64,000 nucleotides of DNA from an uncultured Treponema sp. (GCA_946410085.1 CAMJZA010000009.1:1-64000); one strand, 5' to 3'; shown: positions 29,852 through 39,417, counted from the stretch's first letter. Numbers and translations are program-made. Notes: generated from the sequence alone by a model not told the origin.

Positions 29852-32800
29852 CTAGGCTACCTGCGTGGTTGTTTTGAAAGCTTCCATTACGGCCTCTTCG
29901 TGACTGAATCCCTTTTCTTCATTCCGGGCCGTTTCTGCCAGCATCCGCTTGTAATCATTCGGAATGATTTTCTTGAAGTCTGCAAGTGCACGGTCAAAGT
30001 CGCCGAGCAGGGACTGTGCCAGCGGGGACCCGGTCTTTTCAGCGTGCCGCCGGATCAGGTCTTTCAGGAGATCCTTATCGTGCTGACTTACGATTTCTTC
30101 CATGCTGACCAGCTGCTTGTTCAGCTTTTTGTACAGCTCATGCCGGCTGTCCAGTACGAACGCAATGCCTCCGCTCATACCGGCGGCAAGGTTCCGTCCC
30201 GTCGGTCCGAGGATGACGACGGTACCGCCCGTCATGTATTCAAGCCCGTGGTCTCCGCAGCCTTCGACGACCGCGGCGGCACCCGAGTTGCGGACGGCAA
30301 AGCGTTCTCCCGCAATGCCGTTTATGTAGGCTTCACCGCTTGTCGCACCGAAGAGGGCGACATTGCCGATGATGATGTTTTTGTCTGCCGCCCGTGTGGA
30401 ATTCCTGCCGGGCCTGACAATCAGCTTGCCGCCTGAAAGCCCCTTGCCGAAGTAGTCGTTTGCATCGCCTTCAAGTTCGATGGTCAGTCCCTTGGGTATG
30501 AATGCACCGAATGACTGGCCTCCGCCGCCTTCGGCATGGACGGTATAGCTGTCGTCTGCTATGCTTCCGCCGAAGCTTTTCTGAATCTCGCTTCCCAGAA
30601 TGGTGCCGAAGGACCGGTCGGTACTCTGGACTCTGATGGTCCCGAACTGCGCCTGCTTCCATTTCTTGAGGAGGACCTTTTCATCGAGGGTCTTGTGCAG
30701 GCCAAAGTCATAGACATCCTGAGGATCAAAGTGGCTCTTGACCGCATCAGCGTCTGCAGCTTTTGCAAGGATCCGCGACAGGTCCAGCAGGTCGGCATGG
30801 CCTCCGGCAGGATGCTGTTTTATGCCCAGCAGCTCTGTCCGTCCGACCAGTCCGTCAACCGTGCGGACGCCCAGCTTTGCCATGTACTCCCGCATTTCCT
30901 GCGCGATGAACTTCATGAAGTTTTCGACGTATTCGCTCTTTCCCTTAAAGCGCTTCCTGAGTTCGCTGTTCTGCGTTGCAACGCCGAAGGGGCAGGTGTC
31001 TTTCTGGCAGACCCGCATCATTGCGCATCCCATCGAAATGAGCGGGGCAGTTGCAAAGCCGAATTCCTCCGCGCCGAGCAGGGCTGCTATGATGACGTCA
31101 CGTCCGCTCATCAGCTTTCCGTCCGTCTCTATGCGGACCCGGCTCCTGAGGCCGTTCTGCACGAGCGTCTGCTGGGTCTCCGAAAGTCCCAGCTCCCAGG
31201 GCAGGCCCGCATGATGGATGCTGGAAATCGGTGCGGCGCCGGTTCCTCCGTCATGGCCGGAAATAAGGATGACCTGTGCTCCGGCCTTTGCGACGCCTGC
31301 TGCAATCGTGCCGACGCCCGCCTCACTGACCAGCTTGACGCTGATCCGTGCTGCACGGTTTGCATTTTTCAGGTCATAGATGAGCTGTGCCAGGTCTTCG
31401 ATTGAATAGATGTCGTGGTGGGGCGGCGGTGAAATCAGTGCGACGCCCGGCGTTGCATAGCGGGTTTTTGCAATCCAGGGATAGACTTTCTTACCGGGCA
31501 GGTGGCCGCCTTCTCCGGGTTTTGCTCCCTGTGCCATCTTGATCTGGATTTCCTTCGCGCTCAAAAGGTATGCTTCCGTTACGCCGAAGCGGCCTGATGC
31601 GACCTGCTTGATTGCCGAGTTGTATTCCGTTCCGAGCCGGTCCGGGTTCTCTCCGCCTTCTCCGCTGTTGCTCTTTCCCTTCAGGTGGTTCATCGCCTTT
31701 GCCATGCACTTGTGGGCTTCCTCGCTGATTGAACCGTAGCTCATCGCTCCCGTCTTGAAGCGCTGTACGATGCTTTCGACGGGTTCGACTTCTTCGAGCG
31801 GAATGCCGCCGTCTGAGGCATATTTGAACTCAAAGAGGCTCCGCAGGGTGTGGGGCCTCTTTTCGTCATCGACGAGGGCGGTATACTCCTTGAAGCGCGC
31901 GTAGTCCCCGTTCCGCGTTGCCTGCTGCAGGGCGATGATGGTTTCCGGCGAATAGAGGTGGTCTTCGCAGGTTGGTCCCCGCCTGAGCTTGTGGTTTCCG
32001 ACCGAATCCAGATGGGTGTTGACGGCAAGACCGAGGGGGTCAAATGCCTTGTTGTGGTGGAAGTTCACGTCCTCTTCAATTTCCTTGAGCGTAATGCCTC
32101 CCACCCGGCTGACCGTATTCGTGAAGTAGCGGTCTATGACTTCCGTACTGATGCCGACTGCTTCGAATATCTGGGCGGACTGGTAGGACTGGATGCAGCT
32201 GATGCCCATCTTTGCCGCGATTTTTACGATGCCGTTCAGGAGCGCCTTGTTGTAGTCGTCGATGGCGGTGTGGTAATCCTTGTCCAGCAGCTTCTGATCG
32301 ATGAGCTCGGCGATGCACTCGTGGGCCAGGTAGGGATTGACCGCCCGTGCCCCGTAGCCGAGGACCATCGCTGCCTGATGGACATCGCGGATTTCCGCAC
32401 TCTCAAGGATAATGGAAATCTTTGTCCGCTTTTTGGTCCGTATGAGGTACTGCTCAACGGCAGAAACCGCCAGCAGCGACGGGATGGCGACATGGCTTTC
32501 ATCAACGCCCCGGTCGGAAAGTACCATGATGTTGCTGCCTGCATGATACTGCCGTTCAAGCTCGTTGAAGAGGCTGTCGATTGCCGCTTCAAGCGATGTA
32601 TTCTTGTAGTAGAGGATCGGGAGCGTTGCGGCCCGGTAGCCCGGCTTGTCGAGCGCCTTTATTTTCATCATGTCGACGCCGGTCAGGATGGGGTTGTTTA
32701 TTTCCAGAACCGTGCAGTTTGTGCTGTTCGGTTCCAGGATGTTTCCGTCCGTTCCCACGTAGACGGTCGTATCGGTGACGATTTTTTCGCGCAGGCTGTC

Positions 32801-34360
32801 GATCGGCGGGTTGGTTACCTGGGCGAACAGCTGCTTGAAGTAGCTGAACAGGGGCGGGTGTTTTTCGGACAGGACGGCGAGCGGGGTGTCGACGCCCATC
32901 GAGGCCGTCGGTTCAACACCGTTCTGCGCCATCGGCAGGATCATCTCGTTCACGTCCTCGTAATTCCATCCGAATGCCCGGTACATGATGTCCCGTTCCT
33001 CCTGCGAGTAGACGGGGATTTTCCTGTTCGGAATCGTCAGCTCGTGCAGCTGGAGGAGGTTCTTGTCGAGCCATTCGCCGTAGGGGAACTGGCGGGCAAA
33101 CTGCTGCTTGCACTCTTCATCGGAGATGAGCCGCTTCTGTACGGTATCCACGAGCAGGATCCGGCCCGGCATGAGGCGGGATTTCTGCAGGATCTTTTCT
33201 TCGGGGATGTCAAGGACGCCGACTTCGCTGGAAAGGATGAGCGTATTGTCGCTCGTGATGTAGTAGCGGCTCGGACGCAGGCCGTTCCGGTCGAGTGTTG
33301 CACCCAGCAGGTCGCCGTCGCTGAAGAGGATTGCGGCCGGTCCGTCCCAGCTTTCCATCATGGTTGCCCAGTAATGGTAGAAATCCTTCTTGTCCCGGTC
33401 CATTGCGTCATCATGCTTCCAGGGTTCGGGAATACACATCATTACGGCAAGCGGAAGCGGCGTTCCGTTCATCATCAGGAACTCCAGCGTATTGTCGAGC
33501 ATTGCGGAGTCCGAGCCGCTCGTGTCGACGGCGGGCAGGACCTTCTTCATGTCATCGTCGGACAGGAGGGGCGAGCTGAGCGTTTCTTCCCGGGCCAGCA
33601 TCCGGTCCACGTTGCCCCGGATCGTGTTGATTTCGCCGTTGTGGGCAATGAGCCTGTTGGGGTGCGCCCGCTGCCAGCTCGGCTGGGTGTTCGTGGAAAA
33701 GCGGGAGTGCACGATGGCGAGGGCGGAACTGAATTCCTCGGACTGGAGGTCTTCGTAGAAGGTCCGCAGCTGTCCGACGAGGAACATGCCCTTGTAGACG
33801 ATCGTTCTGCTTGAAAGCGAGACAACGTAGGTTCCCAGCTGGGTTTTTTCGAACTGCCGGCGCAGGACGTAGAGGCGGCGGTCAAAGGCAAGGCCCTTTT
33901 CAACGCCGTCCGGCCGCTCGATGAAGCAGTTCATGATGACCGGCATGCATTCCCGGGCCCTGCACCCCAGAACGTCTTCCCTGACGGGAACCTGCCGCCA
34001 TCCCAAAAAGCGCAGGCCTTCTTTTGTGCTCAGGGATTCGATCATCCGCATTGCCTGTGCGCGGAGCAGCTTGTCGGCAGGGAAAAAGAACATGCCTACG
34101 CCGTAATCGCGTTCTCCTCCCAGCTGTATGCCGCAGTCTGCGGCAGCCTTCAGGAAGAAGGGATGGCAGATCTGCAGCAGAATGCCGACCCCGTCTCCTG
34201 TTTCGCCGCTTGCGTCCTTTCCTGCCCGGTGTTCCAGTTTTTCGACGATGCACAGGGCATTGTCAACGATGGAATGGCTCTTCGTGCCGTCAATGCTGAC
34301 GACTGCGCCGATTCCGCATGAGTCATGTTCAAAAGACTGTTCGTATAAGGTATGTGCCAT
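29852..34360 (-). CDS. gltB: Glutamate synthase large subunit GltB
   Basis: 1502 aa from the ATG at 34360 (GAGGAG upstream). The class II glutaminase domain starts at EHDSCGIGAV, whose Cys becomes the N-terminal nucleophile after propeptide removal. The synthase barrel includes GAKPGEGGHLPGKKV, and the 3Fe-4S ligands lie in MGCAMMRVCQKDTCPFGVAT. The GXGXG beta-helix domain (GNVALFGATSGEAYINGIAG) is C-terminal. It channels ammonia from glutamine to 2-oxoglutarate. Sits between asnB and gltD in one operon, 30 nt after asnB. Confidence 0.97.
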   Translation of the reverse strand: MAHTLYEQSFEHDSCGIGAVVSIDGTKSHSIVDNALCIVEKLEHRAGKDASGETGDGVGILLQICHPFFLKAAADCGIQLGGERDYGVGMFFFPADKLLRAQAMRMIESLSTKEGLRFLGWRQVPVREDVLGCRARECMPVIMNCFIERPDGVEKGLAFDRRLYVLRRQFEKTQLGTYVVSLSSRTIVYKGMFLVGQLRTFYEDLQSEEFSSALAIVHSRFSTNTQPSWQRAHPNRLIAHNGEINTIRGNVDRMLAREETLSSPLLSDDDMKKVLPAVDTSGSDSAMLDNTLEFLMMNGTPLPLAVMMCIPEPWKHDDAMDRDKKDFYHYWATMMESWDGPAAILFSDGDLLGATLDRNGLRPSRYYITSDNTLILSSEVGVLDIPEEKILQKSRLMPGRILLVDTVQKRLISDEECKQQFARQFPYGEWLDKNLLQLHELTIPNRKIPVYSQEERDIMYRAFGWNYEDVNEMILPMAQNGVEPTASMGVDTPLAVLSEKHPPLFSYFKQLFAQVTNPPIDSLREKIVTDTTVYVGTDGNILEPNSTNCTVLEINNPILTGVDMMKIKALDKPGYRAATLPILYYKNTSLEAAIDSLFNELERQYHAGSNIMVLSDRGVDESHVAIPSLLAVSAVEQYLIRTKKRTKISIILESAEIRDVHQAAMVLGYGARAVNPYLAHECIAELIDQKLLDKDYHTAIDDYNKALLNGIVKIAAKMGISCIQSYQSAQIFEAVGISTEVIDRYFTNTVSRVGGITLKEIEEDVNFHHNKAFDPLGLAVNTHLDSVGNHKLRRGPTCEDHLYSPETIIALQQATRNGDYARFKEYTALVDDEKRPHTLRSLFEFKYASDGGIPLEEVEPVESIVQRFKTGAMSYGSISEEAHKCMAKAMNHLKGKSNSGEGGENPDRLGTEYNSAIKQVASGRFGVTEAYLLSAKEIQIKMAQGAKPGEGGHLPGKKVYPWIAKTRYATPGVALISPPPHHDIYSIEDLAQLIYDLKNANRAARISVKLVSEAGVGTIAAGVAKAGAQVILISGHDGGTGAAPISSIHHAGLPWELGLSETQQTLVQNGLRSRVRIETDGKLMSGRDVIIAALLGAEEFGFATAPLISMGCAMMRVCQKDTCPFGVATQNSELRKRFKGKSEYVENFMKFIAQEMREYMAKLGVRTVDGLVGRTELLGIKQHPAGGHADLLDLSRILAKAADADAVKSHFDPQDVYDFGLHKTLDEKVLLKKWKQAQFGTIRVQSTDRSFGTILGSEIQKSFGGSIADDSYTVHAEGGGGQSFGAFIPKGLTIELEGDANDYFGKGLSGGKLIVRPGRNSTRAADKNIIIGNVALFGATSGEAYINGIAGERFAVRNSGAAAVVEGCGDHGLEYMTGGTVVILGPTGRNLAAGMSGGIAFVLDSRHELYKKLNKQLVSMEEIVSQHDKDLLKDLIRRHAEKTGSPLAQSLLGDFDRALADFKKIIPNDYKRMLAETARNEEKGFSHEEAVMEAFKTTTQVA

Positions 34361-34390
34361 GCCGTACTCCTCGCTCAAATGCATTCTGTC

Positions 34391-36025
34391 TTATTTTCCG
34401 CTGTCGCCGTAGTTGCTCAGGACCCGGGCGCTCGGGTCGTTGACGTCGCAGCCCTTCCAGCTCTTGTTCGGCATCCAGAAGTCAACGATCATCTGACTCT
34501 GGCCCGGATAGAATTTCTCAAAGATTTCCCGGTACAGGAGGGATTCTTTCGTAAAAGGACGTGCATGCGCGTACTGACGGCACTTTTCTGCAAATTCTGC
34601 GTCGGTATACGTTGCTTCTGCGTATTCCTTGAGGTCGTCGACCAGGGAGTGACCGACTGCATCACTGAAGGCTGCCTTTTCCCGCATCAAAAGGTCATGG
34701 GGCAGGTAGGGCTTCCCGTCATCGTCAGCTTCAAAGGCGTGGCGCAGGAGGTATTTGCCCTTGCCGTAGCGGTTCAGCTTGAGTTCCGGGTCAATCGACA
34801 TGACGTAGCTGACGAAGTCAAGGTCTCCGAAGGGGACGCGGGCTTCCAGGCTGTTCACGCTGATGCAGCGGTCTGCCCGCAGTACGTCGTACATGTGCAG
34901 TTCCCTGACCCGCTTGACGGCTTCCTGCTGGAAGGCTTCTGCTGACGGTGCGAAATCCGTGTACTTGTAGCCGAACAGCTCATCGCTGATTTCTCCGGTC
35001 AGCAGGACGCGGATGTCGGTCTGTTCATGAATTGCCTTGCACAGGAGGTACATGCCCATGCTGGCGCGGATTGTCGTGATGTCAAAGCTGCCCAGTGCGT
35101 AAATGACGTCTTCGAGGGCGGAAAGGACATCCTCGCGGGTTATGATGATTTCATGGTGGTGAGAGCCGATGAAGTCCGCTACCTGCCTTGCATATTTCAG
35201 GTCAATCGCGTCGGTTTTCATGCCGATGGCAAACGTTTCGATGGGCTTGTGCAGGATGCGGCTGGAAACGGCGCAGACGAGCGAGGAGTCAAGGCCGCCG
35301 CTCAAAAGGAAGCCGAGCGGTGCGTCTGCATCCAGCCGTTTCTGAATGCCTGCAATGAGCCTGTCGCGGATCTGGCGGCAGATGCCGTCCGCTCCGTCGA
35401 GTGCCCCCGCCTGCGTTTCGCTTACCGCTGTTATATCCCGGTAGCAGGTGAAGCTGCCGTCCTTGTAGTAGTGTCCGGGCGGGAAGGGGAGAATTTCTCT
35501 GACCAGACCCTCCAGATTCTTCGGCTCGCTGGCAAAGGCGATGCCTCCTTCCGTATCGTAGCCGTAATAGAGGGGGCGGATGCCGATGGGATCGCGGGCT
35601 GCGACGACGGATTTTGCTGCTTCATCGTAGATGATCAGCGCGTATTCGGCGTCGAGCATCCTGAAGACATCGCAGCCGTATTTTTCGTAGAGGGGCAGGA
35701 GGATTTCACAGTCGGAATCCCCGGCAAAGCGGTAGCCGTCTCCGCAAAGCTGTTCTTTCACCTTTCTCCAGGGAACGGACGTGTTTCCACCCTCAAGGAC
35801 GCCGTATATTTCACCGTTGCAGACCAGACTCCTTTTGTTTCCGGTAAAGGGCTGCATGCCGCTTTCGGCAAGTCCCATGATGGCAAGGCGCTGAAAGCCG
35901 AGAATCGCTCCCTCCTGTTCCAGTATCCGGGAACTGTCAGGTCCGCGGGATGTGGTCCGGTTAAAATTCGTGCGGAAGTCCTTCATTGAAATTACATTGC
36001 CAAAATAACCCATTACGCAGCACAT
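34391..36025 (-). CDS. asnB: Asparagine synthase (glutamine-hydrolysing)
   Basis: 544 aa from the ATG at 36025, chosen because it places Cys at position 2 (MCCVMGYFGN), the glutaminase nucleophile; the track start adds 24 residues read from the leader. Glutaminase: RGPDSSRI, FQRLAIMGL, VCNGEIYG. Synthetase: ATP pyrophosphatase loop FLLSGGLDSSLVCAV and GEISDELFGYKY. It makes asparagine from aspartate with ATP. Heads the nitrogen operon asnB-gltB-gltD. Preceded by an unusual hairpin leader, which probably regulates it. Confidence 0.94.
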   Translation of the reverse strand: MCCVMGYFGNVISMKDFRTNFNRTTSRGPDSSRILEQEGAILGFQRLAIMGLAESGMQPFTGNKRSLVCNGEIYGVLEGGNTSVPWRKVKEQLCGDGYRFAGDSDCEILLPLYEKYGCDVFRMLDAEYALIIYDEAAKSVVAARDPIGIRPLYYGYDTEGGIAFASEPKNLEGLVREILPFPPGHYYKDGSFTCYRDITAVSETQAGALDGADGICRQIRDRLIAGIQKRLDADAPLGFLLSGGLDSSLVCAVSSRILHKPIETFAIGMKTDAIDLKYARQVADFIGSHHHEIIITREDVLSALEDVIYALGSFDITTIRASMGMYLLCKAIHEQTDIRVLLTGEISDELFGYKYTDFAPSAEAFQQEAVKRVRELHMYDVLRADRCISVNSLEARVPFGDLDFVSYVMSIDPELKLNRYGKGKYLLRHAFEADDDGKPYLPHDLLMREKAAFSDAVGHSLVDDLKEYAEATYTDAEFAEKCRQYAHARPFTKESLLYREIFEKFYPGQSQMIVDFWMPNKSWKGCDVNDPSARVLSNYGDSGK

Positions 36026-36070
36026 ATCGTCTCTCACGCGCCCGAAAGCGACCCCCTGAAAAATTGAATT

Positions 36071-36152
36071 TAAAAACAAAAAAGACGCCGTAGACACTAT
36101 CCCTTTCCGGGCCTGTTTACCCGAAAAGAACTGTATCTACGACGTCTTTGCC
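36071..36152 (-). promoter_or_regulatory. Hairpin leader (attenuator-like) of asnB-gltBD
   Basis: On the minus strand AAAGACGTCGTAGA (plus 36136-36149) pairs along all 14 positions (one G-U) with TCTACGGCGTCTTT (36081-36094), which runs into TTTGTTTTT. Inside the loop CTTTTCGGG pairs with CCCGGAAAG (9 bp, one G-U) around an 8-nt loop. The whole is a two-stem intrinsic-terminator-like RNA placed immediately after the predicted transcription start. It ends ~55 nt before the asnB ATG. It could also end transcription of the upstream fliL-like gene. Confidence 0.7.
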
Positions 36153-36162
36153 GTATGTCCTA

Positions 36163-36191
36163 GTAGTACTACTTCACGGAAAAAAAGTCAA
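36163..36191 (-). promoter_or_regulatory. Candidate promoter of asnB-gltB-gltD
   Basis: Minus strand TTGACT (plus 36186-36191), 17 nt, TACTAC (36163-36168); the -10 is weak. The predicted start lies ~8 nt upstream of the leader hairpin, making that hairpin the 5' end of the asnB transcript. Confidence 0.55.
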
Positions 36192-36218
36192 GGGCATCGT
36201 ATCCGCTTTTTATTCGTT

Positions 36219-36803
36219 TTACTCAAAGAACATGTAGTCATCAAAGTAGACGCTCGTAATCTGGCCCATGACCAGCTGCTCATTAATTTTTGCCCGTATG
36301 CCTTCCTTTATCTTCTGTTCACCCATCTCCATCAGTTCGGCCTTTGTATATGACGAGAAGTAGCCGATGATGATGGATTTTTCCTGCTTTTCTTTCTGGG
36401 CCAGCTCTTCATAGAGCTGAATGTCGCTGGCAGGATAGGAGAACCAGGGGGCAACGACGAGCAGGGTACCGCTCTGACCGTCCTGGCCTTTCGTTACGGT
36501 CCGTATCTGGCCGAGATCAGTATAGGCGCTGACGCTCTGCTTTGATTTGAGGCTGGAGTTTACCACCTGCTTCGGACTTGGGTCGACCTTCCGGTATTTG
36601 ACGGAAAGCTCCCCGCCGTTCCTGGCAAGGGCGACTGCCGTGCCCCCGATAAAAATCGTGAACATCACGATGAGGATGATGATGAGCAGCTTATTGAGAA
36701 GCTGCAGGGAAGCATCATCTTCCTTTGCCCGGCCGTAGCGCCGGTCGTCCTGTTCCCGTGCGTAGTATTTTCCGTTGTCATGCCTGAATTTGATTCGTCC
36801 CAT
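36219..36803 (-). CDS. FliL-like single-pass membrane protein
   Basis: 194 aa. A charged, Arg-rich cytoplasmic N-terminus (GRIKFRHDNGKYYAREQDDR) precedes one TM helix (LLIIILIVMFTIFIGGTAVA). The periplasmic domain (LGQIRTVTKGQDGQSGTLLV to EQLVMGQITSVYFDDYMFFE) has the secondary-structure pattern and the terminal 'V-F-D---' of FliL. True FliL tunes flagellar torque; this copy is outside a flagellar operon, so it is called only FliL-like. It lies 2 nt downstream of hflX. Confidence 0.65.
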   Translation of the reverse strand: MGRIKFRHDNGKYYAREQDDRRYGRAKEDDASLQLLNKLLIIILIVMFTIFIGGTAVALARNGGELSVKYRKVDPSPKQVVNSSLKSKQSVSAYTDLGQIRTVTKGQDGQSGTLLVVAPWFSYPASDIQLYEELAQKEKQEKSIIIGYFSSYTKAELMEMGEQKIKEGIRAKINEQLVMGQITSVYFDDYMFFE

Positions 36804-36805
36804 GC

Positions 36806-38122
36806 TTACTCCTCCTGCAGCCTATATTTTGAGAGCAGCGATTTTGTCCGTGTCGTTGCTTTCCCGTCTTCGTCTACTGTTCCGGGAATCCGCGCTTCAA
36901 GTTCAACGCTTCCCTCCAGCCATGCTTCCTGTAAAATGGTGCCGTTCTTCCGGGCAAGTTCCACCAGCCGGCAGTCTTCCATCGGAATCCGGTACCGTTC
37001 AACCCTGCCGAACAGCTGTTCCGTTATTGCCTCGAGCAGCCTGTCAAATCCGGCGCCTGTCCTGGCGCTGATCCTGAGTGCCCCGGGAAAGGCCGCTTCT
37101 CCGAATGCAGCGGCTCCTGCGTCCTCAGCTTGTATATCGGTTTTATTGAGGAGCACGATTCGCTTTATTTTATCGGCTCCTATTTCCTTCAGGACCTGCA
37201 GGACCTGATTATACTGGCGGATGCAGTCTTCGTCGCTTGCGTCCACCGTTATGAGCAGGAGATCGGCATAGGAAGCTTCTTCAAGCGTTGACTTGAATGC
37301 GTCGATCAGCGTGTGGGGCAGGTTGGATATGAAACCGACCGTGTCAGTCAGCAGGACGGAACATCCTTCCGAGAGGGTGAGCTTTCGTGTCGTGGGGTCG
37401 AGCGTCGCAAAGAGCTTGTCTTCGACAAAGGCATCCGCCCCGGTGAGGGCATTGAGCAGGCTTGATTTTCCTGCGTTCGTGTAGCCGACGAGGGCGCAGG
37501 TCGGCGTTGCCGTCCGTTCCCGCTGCTTCCGCTGGATTGCCCGGCTGTTTTCGACGGCAGCAAGTTCCTTCTTTATCTGGACTATCTTGTCTTCAATCTG
37601 CCGCCGGTCAAGTTCCAGCTGGGTCTCTCCCTGTCCTTTGTTGCCGAAGCTGCCGCCCCGCTGACGGGAAAGGTTGCCGTAGCTGTGGCTCAGGCGGGGC
37701 AGGGAGTAGGTCAGCTGTGCCAGCTGCACCTGCAGGACAGCCTCCTTTGTCTGTGCCCGCTGGGCAAAAATGCGGATGATTACTTCATTCCGGTCAAATA
37801 CGGGGATTCCGGTGAGTTTTTCCCAGTTGCGCTGCTTGGTCGGGTCGAGTTCCCAGTCAAATATGATGCAGTCTGCTTCGACTGCTTTTGCACGGTCGGC
37901 TATTTCCTGCGCCTTGCCGCTCCCCATGCCGTAGGCGGGGGTCGGTTCAATTCTCGTCAGCTGGACTATTCCGGCACATTCCATGCCCAGGGTCGAGACC
38001 AGGCCTTCCAGTTCCTTCGTCGGGGAACCGGTGCTTTCTTCTGCCTCTGCCTTTTTTGCCGGCGGTGCACCGATGAGCAGGGCCCGTGCTTTTTTCTCTG
38101 CTTCCTCTTTGACTTCTACCAT
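36806..38122 (-). CDS. hflX: Ribosome-splitting GTPase HflX
   Basis: 438 aa. The N-terminal subdomain has GMGSGKAQEIADRAKAVEAD, the HflX signature 'QLAQLTYSLPRLSHSYGNLS' with 'RQRGGSFGNKGQGETQLELD', then the G domain: VGYTNAGKSSLLNAL (G1), DTVGFISNLPHTLIDAF (G3) and NKTD (G4). It rescues stalled ribosomes by splitting 70S. The final Lys/Arg-rich segment is typical. Operon with the FliL-like gene. A plus-strand promoter overlaps its 5' end. Confidence 0.96.
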   Translation of the reverse strand: MVEVKEEAEKKARALLIGAPPAKKAEAEESTGSPTKELEGLVSTLGMECAGIVQLTRIEPTPAYGMGSGKAQEIADRAKAVEADCIIFDWELDPTKQRNWEKLTGIPVFDRNEVIIRIFAQRAQTKEAVLQVQLAQLTYSLPRLSHSYGNLSRQRGGSFGNKGQGETQLELDRRQIEDKIVQIKKELAAVENSRAIQRKQRERTATPTCALVGYTNAGKSSLLNALTGADAFVEDKLFATLDPTTRKLTLSEGCSVLLTDTVGFISNLPHTLIDAFKSTLEEASYADLLLITVDASDEDCIRQYNQVLQVLKEIGADKIKRIVLLNKTDIQAEDAGAAAFGEAAFPGALRISARTGAGFDRLLEAITEQLFGRVERYRIPMEDCRLVELARKNGTILQEAWLEGSVELEARIPGTVDEDGKATTRTKSLLSKYRLQEE

Positions 38123-38138
38123 AGATTTGTTGTATAAT
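38109..38138 (+). promoter_or_regulatory. Promoter overlapping the hflX start, reading outward
   Basis: TTGACT (38109-38114), 18 nt, TATAAT (38133-38138) on the plus strand, directed at the small ORF at 38180. It overlaps the first codons of hflX on the opposite strand. Confidence 0.6.
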
Positions 38139-38179
38139 ATCCGAAAACGGCAAAAAAGCCAATGGCATGATGCATTGAT

Positions 38180-38389
38180 ATGGATATGGAAAAAGAGACG
38201 CAGCAGCCCTCATCACACGGACTCCTCGCAAAGGCGCTTTCATTCAGCCCCGACCGGCAGGCGATTGTCGAGAGAGACGGCATTTTTTCCATACGTTCAG
38301 ACCTTCCGACGGGAGGAATGCCGCTCGACCCGAATCTCAAGGCCCTGGTCGATGCCGTCCTTGACGGGGGAGATGCTGCACAGTCATAA
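38180..38389 (+). CDS. Small hypothetical protein (69 aa)
   Basis: Encodes MDMEKETQQPSSHGLLAKAL and SFSPDRQAIVERDGIFSIRS, ending VDAVLDGGDAAQS. Acidic, without signal or membrane segment. No family recognised. Supported by the outward promoter at 38109-38138, but the start lacks a clear ribosome-binding site. Alternative: a second ATG two codons later. Confidence 0.5.
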   Translation: MDMEKETQQPSSHGLLAKALSFSPDRQAIVERDGIFSIRSDLPTGGMPLDPNLKALVDAVLDGGDAAQS

Positions 38390-38569
38390 TCTGTTCCGGC
38401 ACGCCGTTTTCCCGTGCGGCAGTTTTCCTGCAGGCTCCTGTTGTATTCCATCTTCCATCGTCTATCTTTCATCTTCCATGCTTCTATCCCCTGCAGCACG
38501 CATTGAACATACTTTCAGTTTGCGTTAGAATCAGAAGAAATTACATACTATACATGCGAGGAGAACGAT

Positions 38570-39319
38570 ATGTCGAGGACACATTATATCGCTGGAAACT
38601 GGAAGATGAACTTGGACAAGGCAGGCTCCGTAAAGCTTGCCCGGGACCTTGTGGCAGCCCTTAAGGGAAAGAGCAACAAATATATGGTGGGCGTTCCCTT
38701 CGTCTATCTGGATGCAGTGGCGCAGGTGCTCAAGGGCAGCAACATCCTGCTCGGTTCCCAGGACATGGCTGCAACCGCAAACGGTGCGCACACGGGAGAA
38801 GTTTCTGCCGAGATGCTCAAGGACATCGGCGTACAGGTCGTCATCCTCGGACACAGCGAGCGGCGGCATGAAATCGGTGAAAGCGACGAGCTCATCAACA
38901 AGAAGGTCCGCCGCGCACTGGAGCAGGGACTGGAAGTTGTCCTCTGCATCGGCGAGCTGCTTGAGGACCGCGAGGCGGGAAATGCGGAGCAGGTCTGTGC
39001 ATTCCAGCTTTCTGCTGACCTTGCCGGCGTGAGCGAGGAGCAGATGAAGAAAGTGACGATAGCCTACGAACCTGTCTGGGCAATCGGAACCGGTAAGACG
39101 GCAACGCCCGCTGATGCCGAGGCGATTCACAAATTCGTGCGCGGCTACATTGCGAAGCTGTACAACCAGAAGGTTGCCGATGAGACGATCATTCAGTACG
39201 GCGGTTCAATGAAGGCGTCCAATGCCGCAGAGCTGCTTGCCCAGCCCGACATTGACGGCGGCCTGATCGGCGGTGCATCGCTCAAGGCTGAAACATTCGA
39301 ACCAATCTGCGTCCTGTAG
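38570..39319 (+). CDS. tpiA: Triosephosphate isomerase
   Basis: 249 aa. N-terminal AGNWKMN, substrate Lys in that loop, His-containing LGHSERR, catalytic Glu in YEPVWAIGTGKTATP, and phosphate loops QYGGSMKASN and DGGLIGGASL. Interconverts DHAP and GAP. GAGGAG precedes the ATG; a TTAGAA-N18-TATACA promoter lies at about 38525-38554. It ends at a strong terminator and appears to be transcribed alone. Confidence 0.97.
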   Translation: MSRTHYIAGNWKMNLDKAGSVKLARDLVAALKGKSNKYMVGVPFVYLDAVAQVLKGSNILLGSQDMAATANGAHTGEVSAEMLKDIGVQVVILGHSERRHEIGESDELINKKVRRALEQGLEVVLCIGELLEDREAGNAEQVCAFQLSADLAGVSEEQMKKVTIAYEPVWAIGTGKTATPADAEAIHKFVRGYIAKLYNQKVADETIIQYGGSMKASNAAELLAQPDIDGGLIGGASLKAETFEPICVL

Positions 39320-39334
39320 GAATTCTGTTTTTAT

Positions 39335-39365
39335 CGCGGGGAATTGCGTATTCCCCGCGTTTTTA
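39335..39365 (+). terminator. Intrinsic terminator after tpiA
   Basis: CGCGGGGAAT (39335-39344), loop TGCGT, ATTCCCCGCG (39350-39359), followed by TTTTT. A perfect 10-bp stem with T-run. Confidence 0.92.
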
Positions 39366-39388
39366 TTTCGAAAAATGCTGTTACTTTG

Positions 39389-39417
39389 TTGACGGCAACT
39401 GAAAGAAAGTTTATACT
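39389..39417 (+). promoter_or_regulatory. Promoter of ppdK
   Basis: TTGACG (39389-39394), 17 nt, TATACT (39412-39417), then ~20 nt of leader and GGAGG before the ATG at 39446. Near-consensus, consistent with a highly expressed central enzyme. Confidence 0.88.

Noticed and set aside
31850-33814. 654-aa ORF opposite gltB
   Set aside because: Shadow of gltB; no recognisable motif.
38400-38490. Simple ATCTTCCAT-type repeats before tpiA
   Set aside because: Only a few imperfect units; no array structure.
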